From the NCBI GenBank assembly GCA_903632075.3, contig CAHIKZ030002027.1, forward strand, positions 225,001-289,000: DNA of 64,000 bases, read 5' to 3'. Below, in pieces: positions 11,146 through 22,205 of this stretch (the stretch's first letter is position 1; each line of letters begins with the position of its first letter). This stretch comes from Acanthosepion pharaonis. Lineage: Eukaryota; Mollusca; Cephalopoda; Sepiida; Sepiidae. The notes under the pieces were generated by a model. The model saw nothing but the letters and a program-made list of their open reading frames with translations, did not search any database and was not told the DNA's origin. The translations under genes were made by a program, and so were the position numbers.

Positions 11146-12610
11146 TTCTTGAATGTAATGGAATGGAATTCGAACTCATATATCAATTCCACAATCCGAG
11201 CCGCTATCCATTACTCCTCCGGGAAAATCTAGAAGAGGATTCATATTTCCCAAGGGTATTATCACGTAAGTGAATGTAATGGATTTGAATGGAATTCGAA
11301 CTCGCTCTCCGATTCCTAATTTGAGCCAAATATCCATTACTCCTCCAGGAAAATCTAGAAGAGGATTCATACCTTTATTTTTATTATATTACAAGTGAAT
11401 GTAATGGATTCGACTGGAATTCGAACTCATGTTCTCCGAATTGTTCAATCCAAGCCGCTATCCATTATTCCTCCGGGAAAATCTAGAAGAGGATTAGAAA
11501 TTCTTTCCCAAGGGTATTGTAACGTAAAAAATGAATGTACGGATTTGACTGAAAAAAGAAAACTCGGCTCCGAAATTTATAAATCTTGAGCCGCTATCCA
11601 TTCTCCCTCCGGGAAAATCTAGAAAGGATTAGGAACCTTTCCCAGGAAAAGGTTTCTATTTTATTAGAACGTAAGTGAATGAAATGACTTTCGACTGGAA
11701 TTTTAAACTCGGCTCTCCGATTCCTCATATCAAACCGCTATCCATTTCTAAGATCCGGGAAAATCTAGAAGAGGATTCATACCTTTCCCAAGGGTATTGC
11801 CTTAAGTGAATGTAATGGATTCGACTGAATTCGAACTCGGCTCTCCGATTCTAAATCCGAGCTATATACAACCATTGCCTATTAAGAAAAATTTTAAAAA
11901 ATTCCGGAAAAAATCTAAATAAGTTTAAAGATTTGTTAGATTCATAAATGGTGGATAAATATACCCAATTTATATTTCCTCGACATTTAAATATGAAGAA
12001 AAAATGAAAAAACATTGGATTCGACTAAATAAAAAAAAGAACTCGGCTCTCCGATTCGTTACTACTTTCTATCCATTAAAGATTTGAAAATCTAGAATTT
12101 ATTTAGAAAATCCCAATATTAATTATTTATAATTGGACTAATGGAAAAGATTGGTAAATATTAATATTTTCTCCGATTGACAATTAAAGCCGCTATCATA
12201 TTAACCTCCGAAAAAATTTAGTGAAGGATTTATATTTACATTTGGGTTTTTTATATGGACACGAATGTGAAAAGTATGCAAAATTTGAAAGGAAGGAAAT
12301 TTAATTTGGACGATTAATGGTTAACTTCAAAAGAATATCTAGAGCTACTATCCATTTCCCTTTGTTTTAGAAGAGGAAGACATACCTTTCCCAAGAACAT
12401 AAAAGACCACGTATAATTTAAGAATGACCATGTAAAAAATAAAACAATGTTCGAAACAAGAATTCGAACTCGGCTCTCCGATTCCTCAATCTGAAAAGCC
12501 GTAAATCCATTACTCCTAGAAGGTATATAAAAAATAATAAAGTGAATTAAATACCTTTCCCTTTACGTAAGTGAAAGAAAAACGGATTCGACTGGAATTT
12601 TTAAGTGCGC
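11146..12610 (-). repeat. SINE-B head array, patchily corrupted
   Basis: Units like those at 5340-6322 begin near 11159, 11279, 11407, 11541, 11683, 11818, 12017, 12460 and 12585. Left-hand units are close to consensus. From about 11880 onward intact phrases such as AACTCGGCTCTCCGATTC alternate with A/T-rich replacement sequence of similar length. The frame at 12571-12870 overlaps the last unit and is not supported as a gene. Confidence 0.85.
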
Positions 12611-13079
12611 TATATCGAGTACCGATTCAATCACCTTGGAATTTTGAAAAGAAAAGATTTTTTATCCCTGGTTTCCTGTTTAGGATTTGGTTTGAATCGT
12701 CTAAAGTCTATTATAGAAATAATGCTTATCCTTTGATGACGCTAAAAATAACAAAACCCTCGTATTTTGAGTATTCTGTTGAGGCCTTCTATGAGAACAG
12801 TTCTCAATTGTTAGCATTAATTTCTTTGTTGTCCTTATTTCCTCACGATTTTGATAACTTTTGTCGATAAAGGCACATCTTTGCTTCAAGCCATTTTTTT
12901 TTCATTTATAATAAATAAATGACGTGCATCTACCGGTGGACATAAGATTTAATGTTACATGGGCGTATCGAGGTCGCAACAAGGAAGTTTTTAAGAAAAT
13001 GGTAACAAAAGGGAACATTTATATTCTGAATTAGGGAAAAAGACAAGTGATATTTCTTGGACACCTAATAAGAAAGGAA
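12611..13079. other. No feature recognised
   Basis: No supported gene or repeat. Confidence 0.5.
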
Positions 13080-13690
13080 GTCATTGAAAGCTTAAATCTC
13101 ACGGAGACATATCAAGGGCAAAGGGTTTATAGGGGGAGGTTCTAGGTCTGCCCACTTGGCGATTTTGTGTGAATAAAGAAGAAGAAGAAGACGAAGAAGA
13201 AAAAGTAAGAGAAGAAGAATGGGGAGGGGGAAGAGGGGTAGAAGAAGAGGAGAAGGAAAAAGAAGTAGGTGAAGGAGGAGGAAGTGACGGAGAAAAAGAA
13301 GAACTAGAAGTTGAAAACGACGAAGATGACGAAGAAGAAGAAGAAGGATGAGGAGGACGAGCAGGAGGAAGAACAGTGGGAGAGGGAGAGGAGAAAAGGA
13401 AGGAAGAAAAAGACAAAGATGAAGAAGAAGAAGAAGGAGGAGGTGATTGAAAGAAGAAGGATGAGGAGGAGGAATAGGAGGAAGAGTGGGAAAAGGAGAG
13501 GAGAAGAGGGAAGAGAAGAAAAATTAGGTGAAGAAGAAGAAGAAGAAGGAGGAGGCGACTGAAAGAAGAAGAAGAAGGAGGAGGAGGAAGATTGGGAAAA
13601 GAAGAGCAGAAAAGGGAAGAGAAGAAAAGTAGGTGAAGAAGAAGGAGGAGGCGATGGAAAAAAGCAGAAGTTGACAAAGAAAGAAAGAAA

Positions 13691-13721
<31 letters not shown>

Positions 13722-14250
13722 GAGGAGTAGGAGGAGGACGAGCAGGAGGAAGAAGAGTGGGAGAAGAAGAGGAAGAGAGGGAAGAGAAGAAAAAGTAGGT
13801 GATGAAGAAGAAGGAGGAGGAGGAAGAGTGGGAGAAGAAGAAGAGTTGAGGGAAGAGAAGAAAAAGTAGGTGATGAAGAAGAAGGAGGAGGCGATTGAAA
13901 GAAGAAGGAGGAGGAGGAGGAGGAGTGGGAAAAGAAGAAAAAGAAGAGGGACGTTTAGGAAAAAGAAGGTGAAAAGAAGGAAGGAAGGAGGCGAAGAAAA
14001 TAAAGAAGGAAGAAGAAGAAGAAGAAGGAGGAGAGAGGAAGAAAAGGAGATGGGAAGAAGAAAATGGTTTTTGAAGAAGTATTCAGAGGAAGAAGAAGAA
14101 GAAATTGACGAAAGAAAGAAAGAAGAAGAAGAAAGAAAGAAGAAGAAGAAGAAGAGGAAGGAGGAGGAGGAAGAAGAAGAAGAAGAAGAAGACGACGACG
14201 AAGAAGAAGTTAAGAAAAAAAGATTTAACATTTTGTTTGATTAAGAAAAT
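13080..14250 (+). repeat. Purine-rich (GAA/GGA) arm of a giant inverted repeat
   Basis: Begins with a unique anchor, GGTCTGCCCACTTGG then TTTTGTGTGAATAAAG, followed by ~1.1 kb of GAA, GGA and GAAA repeats in tandem blocks (GAGAGGGAAGAGAAGAAAA and AAGTAGGTGATGAAGAAG recur). The inverse of the anchor and of the purine tract lies at 14881-15990. Overlapping polyserine and polyglutamate frames are repeat translations. Confidence 0.9.
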
Positions 14251-14880
14251 CAGCCAACTTGATTGATTATATCATTATTTGAACTTGAACTTAGAAAATT
14301 GTTGAATATCCATTTTATATGTTTTTGATTTTGATTGAATGGCTTCAGTTAGGAGAAAGATGAGTTCTTTGTGATTCTGTAGCGCCATAAAGACAAGGTT
14401 CGACGAAAAATGGAATATCTTCTGAGACCGACAAGTCTAAAAAAATTCAAAGCCATTTTAACCAAAAAAAATCTGGCAACGCGGTTGTATTTCATCTTCA
14501 ACTTAGATTGAATTAGAATTTTAAAAACATCCAAAACATGCGCGTAAAAAGTATTGGTCCAACTATATAAAATGATTACACATATTTATTTTATTTAAAA
14601 GTTAAGATTGTTTATCATTATGCTTTTATCAGTGGACCTTGAGGATTGGTAAATAGTTGATTGCCTTTTCGTAGGCGTCGGGTAACAGAAGATACACTGC
14701 TTTACATAAGGTGAAGCTGTAAAAAGACTATGCAAAACTAATGGGACAATGAAAGAGTTTAAATGGTGAAGTCATGATAATATGCAAAGTAGGAATTGTT
14801 TTATCTTCTCAACTAAAAGGTAAAAAATTTTCAGTTCATTCTTATTCTGATTTTCAGTTTTCTAAAATCATCTGTTCAAA
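14251..14880. other. Spacer between the purine and pyrimidine arms
   Basis: About 630 bp of ordinary AT-rich sequence. No gene recognised. Confidence 0.6.
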
Positions 14881-15990
14881 ATGTTGCTTTTGATTTAATT
14901 CTATCTATCTTTCTTCTTCTTCGTCGTCGTCGTCGTATTGACCTTTCCTTTTTGCTTCTTTTTCTAAGAATGCCTCCTCCTCCTTCTTTAGATCTCCACT
15001 TTTCTCTTCATCTTGTATTCTTAATTTCTATCTCCTTTCTCCTTTCTTCCTCCTCCTCCTGAAATCGTCGTCATCTTCATTCTACTTCTTCATTTTCTCC
15101 ATCGTCTCCTCCTTCTTCACCTTCTTTTTTCTTCCCAAGAATTTCCCTTATCATCTTCTCCTCTTCCTTCCTCCTCCTCCTCCTTCTTCTTCAACATTTT
15201 TTTTTATATTCGCCACTTCTTCTTTTCTTCTTCCTCCCCTCCCCGTTTCTTTCTAATTTTTTGGGGAATTCTTTTCTCAGAATTCTCTTAAATTTTTTTC
15301 TTCTTCTCCGTCGCCTCCTTTTTCCTTAACACCTACTTAAAATCACCTTTTCTCTTCTTTTCTCCTCTTCCTCTTCCTCCTCCTCCTTCCTCTTCTTCTT
15401 CTTCGTCGTCGTCGTGGTCGTTGTCGTCGTCTTCACCTACTGCTGCTGCTTCTTTTTCTTACTCGCCTCCTCCTCCTTCTTTACCTACTTTTTCTTCTCT
15501 TCCCTCTTCGCCTCTTCTTCTAAAAATCTCCTTCCTCCTCTCCTTCCTTTAAATATCCTTCGTCGTCGTCATCTACAACTTCTACTTCTTCATTTTCTCC
15601 ATCGTCTCCTCCTTCTTCACCTACTTTTTCTTTCCTTCCCTCTTCCCCTTATCATCTTCTTCTCTTCCTTCCTCCTCCTCCTCCTTCTTCTTCACCTACT
15701 TTTTCTTCTCTTCGCCACTTCTTCTCTTTCTTCTTCCTCCCCCTCCCCCTCCTTCTTCTTCTCATTCTCTTACTTCTTTTTCTTCTCATTCTCTTACTTC
15801 TTTTTCTTCTTCTTCTCCGTCGCCTCCTCCTCCTTCTTCACCTACTACTTCCACCTTTATCTCTTCTTTTTCTCCTCTTCCTCTTCCTTCTCCTCCTCCT
15901 CCTTCTTCTTCTTCTTCTTCTTCATTCACACAAGATCTCCAAGTAGGCAGACCTTCAAAAATTTCTGCTGAAACAAAGATGAAGGCCCTA
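14881..15990 (-). repeat. Pyrimidine-rich (TTC/TCC) arm of the giant inverted repeat
   Basis: Ends with CATTCACACAAGATCTCC then AAGTAGGCAGACCTTC, the reverse complement of the anchor of the left arm. Recurrent TTCACCTACTTTTTCTTCTC is the inverse of the left arm's AAGTAGGTGAAGAAG unit. So the same element lies in opposite orientation on each side of the spacer. Confidence 0.88.
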
Positions 15991-16537
15991 AATTTGAACG
16001 AGAAGGTGTTATGGTCCGGTTCCTTGTACTACGGTGATAGTCCAAGGTAGAACCAATAAAGAAGAACTCGAACACGGATATGAAATAACACAGATATATT
16101 ACAAATAGGAATATATACAGAGAAGTAGAAAGTGTTAGTACGAACAATCAGGTTTAGTAGAGAGAACAATGTAGTCTCGAACAGTATCACTATTCCAATA
16201 TCTTGTAGTAATTGTCTGAACGCGACTCTGTTTCGGACTGCCTCTGACTCGACTCTTCACTCGACTTGAACTACTCCTGAGGCGCAGTATTTATTAAGTA
16301 TGGAATATTCCATTATTATTATTATGGCTAAGATCCCATAACAGAAGGTGACTCAACCGGACATAACCAGGTACTTATTTTCATCAGCCGTCGGTAGACG
16401 ATTTGTCGGTCGATTTATATTTCTTTTTGGTTATAAGTTTCCTTGTTATTCATATATTCCTTAAAATTACCTCTTTGCTCACATGCTCTGTCAATGCTAT
16501 TCTCATTTTTACATGTAGACCATATTATATTATATAT

Positions 16538-16540
<3 letters not shown>
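15991..16540. other. Unidentified block, possibly retroelement-derived
   Basis: Slightly higher GC than its surroundings. A hairpin with GGTTCCTTG and CCAAGGTAGAACC lies at about 16017-16056. No coding similarity was recognised. Confidence 0.4.

Positions 16541-16581
<41 letters not shown>
16541..16581. repeat. (AT)n at left edge of foldback element
   Basis: About 40 bp of AT immediately outside the left arm. Confidence 0.95.
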
Positions 16582-16584
<3 letters not shown>

Positions 16585-16917
16585 GAAAAATATACGGAAA
16601 AAACAAACAAAAATCTTTATATGCAATTATGCTGTTTTAAAGTTAATATAATGTCAACGTCGGACGTTTCAGTCCCGTTTAAACATGGTCACGTTGTCGA
16701 TCTTATAAAACTTTCAGTTATCTGTTTGGATAAGTCTTGTTCTTATGTACATCGCCTTTGTCATGTTGAATTGATAATGTTAATTATATTTTATGAATAT
16801 GTCCTGAAGGTGGTTTATTAGACCGAAACGTCCGACGTTGACATTATATTAACATTAAAACAGCATAATTGCATATAAAGATTTTTGTTTGTTTTTTCCG
16901 TATATTTTTCTTCATAC
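16582..16917. mobile_element. Foldback element with ~95-bp inverted arms
   Basis: The left arm (16582-16673) begins GAAGAAAAATATACGG and ends CAACGTCGGACGTTTCAGTC. The right arm (16822-16917) is its near-perfect inverse. The ~150-bp centre ends with CCTGAAGGTGGTTTATTAGACCG. Both outer edges abut (AT)n tracts. No reading frame is supported. Each arm carries a GAAACGTCCGACGTTGAC motif on its outward strand. Confidence 0.85.
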
Positions 16918-16944
16918 TGTCGAATCTATATCCATATATTTGCT

Positions 16945-16946
<2 letters not shown>

Positions 16947-17019
<73 letters not shown>

Positions 17020-17020
17020 T
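16947..17020. repeat. (AT)n(TG)n at right edge of foldback element
   Basis: About 56 bp of AT followed by a TG run. Confidence 0.95.
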
Positions 17021-17435
17021 TCTTGTAATTTTATATTCCTTAAAATTTCCAGAATATCAGGAAACAGAGTACAAACTATCCAAAAGACTACTACTACTAC
17101 TACTGCTACCGTACAATAAAAACCTAAAGACCGTTTAAAAACCGGAAGACTTCCTTAAAGTTAGACAAAAGATATGAAGGAAAGGTTGCGAGAGTCTCCC
17201 CTTCAATGCCAGACAAGTGAAAAAGTCTTAACAGCGACGTTTGATACAGAATATTACGAAAAATAACTTGACCGCGCATATAGCAAGAAAAAAGACAAAC
17301 TCATAACCAACAAACATTGGAATAAAAGACTGAAGTTGTCAAAATAACACCTCACATCTTGGATTTTTGAAAGTGGTAAAAAGTAGTTTTTAGTAATGAA
17401 TGTAAAACTGAGTTACATTTTCATGGTTGATTGGT
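17021..17435. other. No feature recognised
   Basis: Only a short (ACT)n run at about 17089-17105. Confidence 0.5.
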
Positions 17436-17470
17436 TGATTTTTAGCGGCATATCAATTACTGTGAGATAT

Positions 17471-18293
17471 TTAACCTTTTGAGCCCTGAGTTTCTGAACA
17501 ATTTTAACCCTTCTGCCGGATCTCCTGAGTCAAAATTCGCAAATAATTGGTATGTAATGTTTCACGGTAGATATGAAAATGGTTATAATCGTGTTTATGA
17601 CCGTTCAACCGGTGGCTGGGCAAATGTCATTTTTCTCTACCACCGCTCAACTGGTAATTGGGCATTAAATCATTTTTTAGAACCAAAGTTCAATCCGTGG
17701 CTGGGCATTAAGTCAGTTAATTCTACCATTTTCAACCGGTGGCTGGGATAAATATTGTTATATTTTCTCTATCACCGTTCAACCGGTAGCTGGGCATTAA
17801 ATCATTTTTCTACCACCGTTCAAAATGGTAGCTGGGCATTAAGTCATTTTTTCTCTACTCACCGTTCAACCGGTGGCTGGTCATGAAGTCATTTTTTCTC
17901 TACCACCGTTTTTTTGGATGACTGGTCATTACGCCATCCATTTACTCCATATCATTCTTCTATGTCAATAAAAAAATAAGAACAGAGGCGATCATGGCTC
18001 GAAAATTTCTATCCAATAACTCATAATAAATTTTGACTTTTTATTATAGTTTGAGCCCTGCCTTCCTGAACAATTTTTAAAATCCGCCTGAGCTCCTGAG
18101 TCAAAATTCGAAAATAATTAGTATGTAATGTTTCACGGTAGATATATAAAAAATAGTTACAAGTGTTTACTCATCGTTTAACCTGTGGCTGTACATTAAG
18201 CCATTTTTCTCTACCACCGTTCAGCCGGTGGCTGGCCATTAAGTCATTTTTCTCTAACACCAGTAAAGCTGTGTTCGGGGCTCAAAAGATTAA
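17471..18293. mobile_element. piggyBac-like MITE with TTAA duplication
   Basis: The element lies between TTAA at 17471-17474 and TTAA at 18290-18293. Termini are inverted: CCTTTTGAGCCC on the left and GGGGCTCAAAAGAT on the right, matching the general piggyBac pattern (TTAA target, CCYTTTG-like end). The flanks join into the dispersed GCGGCAT...TTAATGCCG repeat, so copies at 2549 and 44244 act as empty sites. The interior has no transposase. It carries two ~100-bp direct copies of the left subterminal region (from 17475 and about 18050), each followed by a minisatellite of ~45 bp with CACCGTTCAACCGGTGGCTGG. Confidence 0.85.
17600..17940. repeat. ~45-bp minisatellite inside the piggyBac-like MITE
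   Basis: Units of the type ACCGTTCAACCGGTGGCTGG + GCATTAAGTCATTTTTCTCTACC, about seven copies. A shorter second block lies at 18165-18262. Confidence 0.85.
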
Positions 18294-18433
18294 TGCAGAA
18301 ATGTAAATAATTTGATCACAACTTCAACTTCCGGTAAAATGTATTGCTGCTTATTTTGCTTTAAAAATGCGTTGTTGATCATTTTACGATAAATATGTAT
18401 TGTTTTTGTTTTTTTAAATATGTATTGTTCTTG

Positions 18434-19050
18434 TATCTGTCTATATGATGTATTATGTACATTATTTACATTATTCGGACTATTGTCCTCATCTTTGTCG
18501 CCATATTTATTACAACGTTTCGGCCTTTCAATATTTGCCTATATTTCTGAGATGAGGTATTATGTACACTGTTTACATTATTCGGACTATTGTCCTTATC
18601 TTTGTCGCCATATTTATTACAACGTTTCGGCCTTTCAGTATCTGTCTATATTTCTCAGATGAGGTATTATGTACACTATTTACATTATTCGGACTATTGT
18701 CCTCATCTTTGTCGCCATATTTATTACAACGTTTCGGCCTTTCAGTATTTGCCTATATTTCTGAGATGAGGTATTATGTACAATATTTACATTATTCGGA
18801 CTATTGTCCTCATGTTTGTCGCCATATTTATTACAACGTTTCGGCCTTTCAGTATTTGCCTATATTTCTGAGATGAGGTATTATGTACAATATTTACATT
18901 ATTCGGACTATTGACCTCATCTTTGTCGCCATATTTATTACAACGTTTCGGCCTTTCAGTATTTGCCTATATTTCTGAGATGAGGTATTATGTACAATAT
19001 TTACATTATTCGGACTATTGTCCTCATCTTTGTCGCCATATTTATTAATA
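18434..19050 (-). repeat. SINE-A tail tandem array (exact 107-bp unit, ~6 copies)
   Basis: The phrase ATATTTCTGAGATGAGG (or its variant) falls at 18541, 18648, 18755, 18862 and 18969, exactly 107 bp apart, with a partial first unit at 18434. Each unit on the minus strand carries GGCCGAAACGTTGTAATAAA, GGCGACAAAGATGAGGACAA and TAGTCCGAATAATG. Units differ by few bases, indicating recent unequal exchange, or rolling-circle amplification. Confidence 0.95.
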
Positions 19051-19112
19051 TTGGCACAGTGGATAAAGGCGTTGGTTAGATCCAGTGACAAGACCCAAAG
19101 AGTGTCAGTTTA
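19051..19112 (+). mobile_element. SINE-A tRNA-like head
   Basis: GGCACAGTGGATAAAGGCG, TTAGATCCAGTGACAAGACCC and AGAGTGTCAGTTTAATA, the A-box to B-box region of SINE-A. Its orientation is opposite to the neighbouring tail array. Confidence 0.75.
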
Positions 19113-19305
19113 ATAATATTAGTTAATAGAATAGAATATACTGGTTAATAATAGTTTAATAATATTAGTTAATAGAATAGAATATGCTAATTAATAATAG
19201 TTTAATAATATTAGTTAATAGAATAGAATATACTAGTTAATAATAGATTATAATATTAGTTAATAGAATAGAATATAATAGTTAATAATATTAGTTAATA
19301 GTGTT
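19106..19305. repeat. 46-bp AT-rich tandem repeat, ~4 copies
   Basis: Unit AGTTTAATAATATTAGTTAA + TAGAATAGAATATACTGGTTAATAAT, repeated with minor changes, starting directly inside the preceding SINE head. Confidence 0.9.
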
Positions 19306-20024
19306 TCGTTCGTATAAAGGCAGAAATTCTGCAAAAGTTTGGGGTGATTTTTTTATTTGCACTGAAATTAGCAAAGCGAATGACATCTAAGGAAAAACAA
19401 TTAAGGATCTTTTAGGTGGCTCGATTGTAGCATTTCCGGAGGTCGAATTAAAAACCCGGATAACGATAAAACTTTAGCGACACGCTCCCTTATTACAAGG
19501 CGCCATTCCTCCTTAAAATATCATTCATCCTGTTCTTCCTTCCTCTCATCTTTTCTTTTTTAGTCTTTCTCTTTCTACTTGTTTTTTGTTTTTGTTTTTA
19601 TCTCTTTCTTTTCTTTCTAACGTTTTTCCTCATCTATAATTTTCTACTGAATTTTCTAGGGCTTCTTAATCCACTACTACTACTACTACTAAATAATAAT
19701 AATAATAATAATAAATGTTACATAATTATGTCTAATTTAATTATTACAATTTATACTATTATCTAACTTCACTTATATGACTGTTTCTACTACTTTTTTA
19801 TATCTAACTTGACGCTTCAGAACGTGTTTGACCATGGCTCTCCACAACTTCCTATACATCTAATTTACTCAATCTCACTTTTTCTCTTCCCTCGCTTTTT
19901 CTTTAACTTCCTCCATTTCTTATTTCTCTCCTTTCTCCTCTCACTCTTTTTCTCTTGCATAATTTGCTACTAAACTTTCTGTTGCTTCTTTTTTACTACT
20001 ACTACTACTACCATTACTACTATA

Positions 20025-20073
<49 letters not shown>

Positions 20074-20079
20074 CAAGCG
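19306..20079. repeat. Pyrimidine-rich region with (ACT)n and (AAT)n blocks
   Basis: Two diverged copies of a module: T/C-rich sequence, GCTTCTT, (ACT)n and then (AAT)n. The triplet blocks are at about 19671-19713 and 20006-20070. No gene seen. Confidence 0.7.
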
Positions 20080-22040
20080 ACAAAGAAAGCCCACTTGGAA
20101 GGCAAAATTAAAGCGAGGAATGGAGGAAGTCAGATATCAATACTAGATGAGATTTCAAGAAATTCAAATGTTTCAACACGGAAATGCAAGAAGATCAAGT
20201 GGAAATATAAAATAAAAGCAGTAAATGAAATTCCACAAATCAAGGATCTACTTAAACAGAAACTGCAATTAAAGGCATAGTGAACAAAACGATATGAAAA
20301 ACGTTGTATCTTCTATCGATAAAATAAAATATTCCAAACGGACCTCAAGAAGTTGTACATGGAAATTGGAAAAGCAGTTATAGAAGCCAAAAAACCACCA
20401 TCTATTGAAGAAATGCAAACATTTTGGGAGAATATTTGGAGCAACACAAAAGAATATAATAATGGATAAACCTCTTCAAGAATGGAAAAATATAATCAAA
20501 AATAATGTTAGGCAAGCTCTAACAAATTCCCTGAAATTAAAATCCCCTGGTAATGACAAGGTATCCAACTTTTGGCCCAATCATCTCTCATCAATCCATA
20601 AAACTTATGCGCAAACTTTATCAGTGTTAATTAATAACTCTAACGAAATTCCAAACTGGATCACGGAAGGTATTACATATCACCTACCAAAAACGGGTGA
20701 AATAGAGGAAAAAACTATAGACCAATAACTTGTCTGTCCACCACATATAAATTGATCACGTCTGTCCTGACGAATTGCACTTATCTCTTTTCTCGATGAA
20801 AACAACATTCTTTCCTTGGAAAAGAAGGGATGTTGGAGAGATTCATATGGTTGCAAAGATCAACTACTAACATTATTTACATTATTCAGACTATTGTCCT
20901 CATCTTTGTCGCCATATTTGTTACAACGTTTCGGTCGTTGTACACCCCAGCCTCCGTTCAGTTCGACATTCCAACCACCTGAAGAAGGTCGGCGTGTACA
21001 ACGGCCGAAACGTTGTAATAAATATGGCGACAAAGATGAGGACAATAGTCCGAATAATGTAAATAATGTACATAATACCTCATCTCAGAAATATAGACAA
21101 CAACTACTAATTAATAATATTGCTGGATAAAAAGTTATAAATCTCAACACAGTTTGGATAGATTATCGTAAAGCGTTTGATGCTGTGCCAGACGCTTGAA
21201 TTCTTAAGGCTTTGGAAATGTACAAAGTCTCTTCGCTGGTAGAAAATTTCCTTAAACACAGCATGGGAATTTGGAATGATATCAAACTCTGCCAAAGATG
21301 AGAATGAGATGAAAGGTCTCCTCAATGCTGTAAAATGTTCCATTGATGAAATCTGTATGGATTTCGGGTTAGATAAATGTACAAAAGTAACATTCAAGAA
21401 AAGGGAGATTTGTAGAAACACGCACAATGGATTTAGATTTTAACACAAAAATTAGGAAACTGGAACAAGAAGGAGCCTATAAATACCTAGGAGTAAGCGA
21501 AGGAGATGGAATACAGCATAACCATGTGTAAGACAAATTAAGAATACTACAGGCGTTAAATACTGAGTTGAATTCACGAGACAGAATATCAACGAGGTAC
21601 AATATAGTTTCAACTTCCTTAACTGGAGCATAGCTAACATTAGCGAATGGATGCCAAAACCAGAAAGCTTCTCACCTGCCACCGGATGCATCATTCTAAG
21701 GCTGATGTTGTTCGTCTGTATCTGTCCAGATCCGAAGCAGGGAGAGGTTTAGTTCAACTAGAACAATCTTACAAACCGTAACAATCGGTTTTCAAAGAAA
21801 CCTAGAAACCGTAGTTAGGGCGGTTAAACAATCCCTGTTGCAGAAGCCTGTTCAGGCATATTTTAGAGTTTCTGAGAGAGAACACACTATTTGCCATGGT
21901 CAGCTGTTTGAAAAAGGCCAGCACGCTCAAATCCTCATTCACGATGGCTTGTGTCTTCATGCTAACCATCGACGGGTCCCAAATAGTCCGTCTACCGACT
22001 TTTATACACAAAGCTTGGGTCAACCCGTGGTATAATTTTT
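20080..22040 (+). pseudogene. Broken LINE reverse transcriptase
   Basis: Plus-strand fragments follow the order of a non-LTR reverse transcriptase. EEMQTFWENIWS is near 20410 and LKSPGNDKVSNFWPNH near 20550. ITYHLPKTGEIEEK near 20680 is followed by a LITSVLT-like start of the polymerase domain. KKGCWRDSYGCKDQLL is near 20820. After an insertion come VWIDYRKAFDAVP near 21160, RKLLTC..MHH near 21670 and RGLVQLE near 21750. An intact ORF is excluded by many frameshifts and stops, and the catalytic YMDD-type region appears deleted (compressed between about 21250 and 21300). The pattern resembles R2/R4-like invertebrate LINEs; the clade is inferred. The 3' limit is uncertain. Confidence 0.85.
20871..21100. 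mobile_element. Snap-back SINE-A tail insertion with 10-bp target duplication
   Basis: The direct repeat CAACTACTAA at 20861-20870 and 21101-21110 brackets 230 bp inserted in the LINE after KDQLL. Inside, ACATTATTTACATTATTC...GTTACAACGTTTCGG is followed, after a ~50-bp centre with CACCTGAAGAAGG, by its inverse. It is thus an inverted pair of SINE-A tails lacking a tRNA head. The duplication shows it was integrated as a unit. Confidence 0.9.
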
Positions 22041-22089
22041 TTCGGGCACTTTCCTAAGGTGCCGCTCGTTGGGATCGCCTCCCACAAGG

Positions 22090-22205
22090 TTGATAACATT
22101 AAGAAGTCGCCTTCCTGATTAATCGACCAAAGATGAGATTCGAAACCAAGTCTCATGGTCGGAAAGCAAACTTCTCAACCCTTCGCCCATATAGCCACTC
22201 CCTGA
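22090..22205 (-). mobile_element. tRNA-like SINE head
   Basis: On the minus strand: GGCTATATGGGCGAAGGG, then GACTTGGTTTCGAATCTCAT, the latter resembling a B box. Anticodon arm not recognisable, so a SINE head or tRNA relic is more likely than a tRNA gene. Confidence 0.5.

Noticed and set aside
12571..12870. 99-residue ORF as a gene
   Set aside because: Starts inside a decayed SINE-B unit, overlaps a frame on the other strand and has no recognisable domain.
13099..14244. Polyserine and polyglutamate ORFs on both strands
   Set aside because: Products of the GAA/GGA tract; overlapping opposite frames and no domain.
20871..21100. Functional hammerhead in the SINE-A tail (CTGAAGA...GAAACGTTGTA)
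   Set aside because: Core words and a GUA site exist, but stem II begins with an unpaired base and flanks cannot form stem I.
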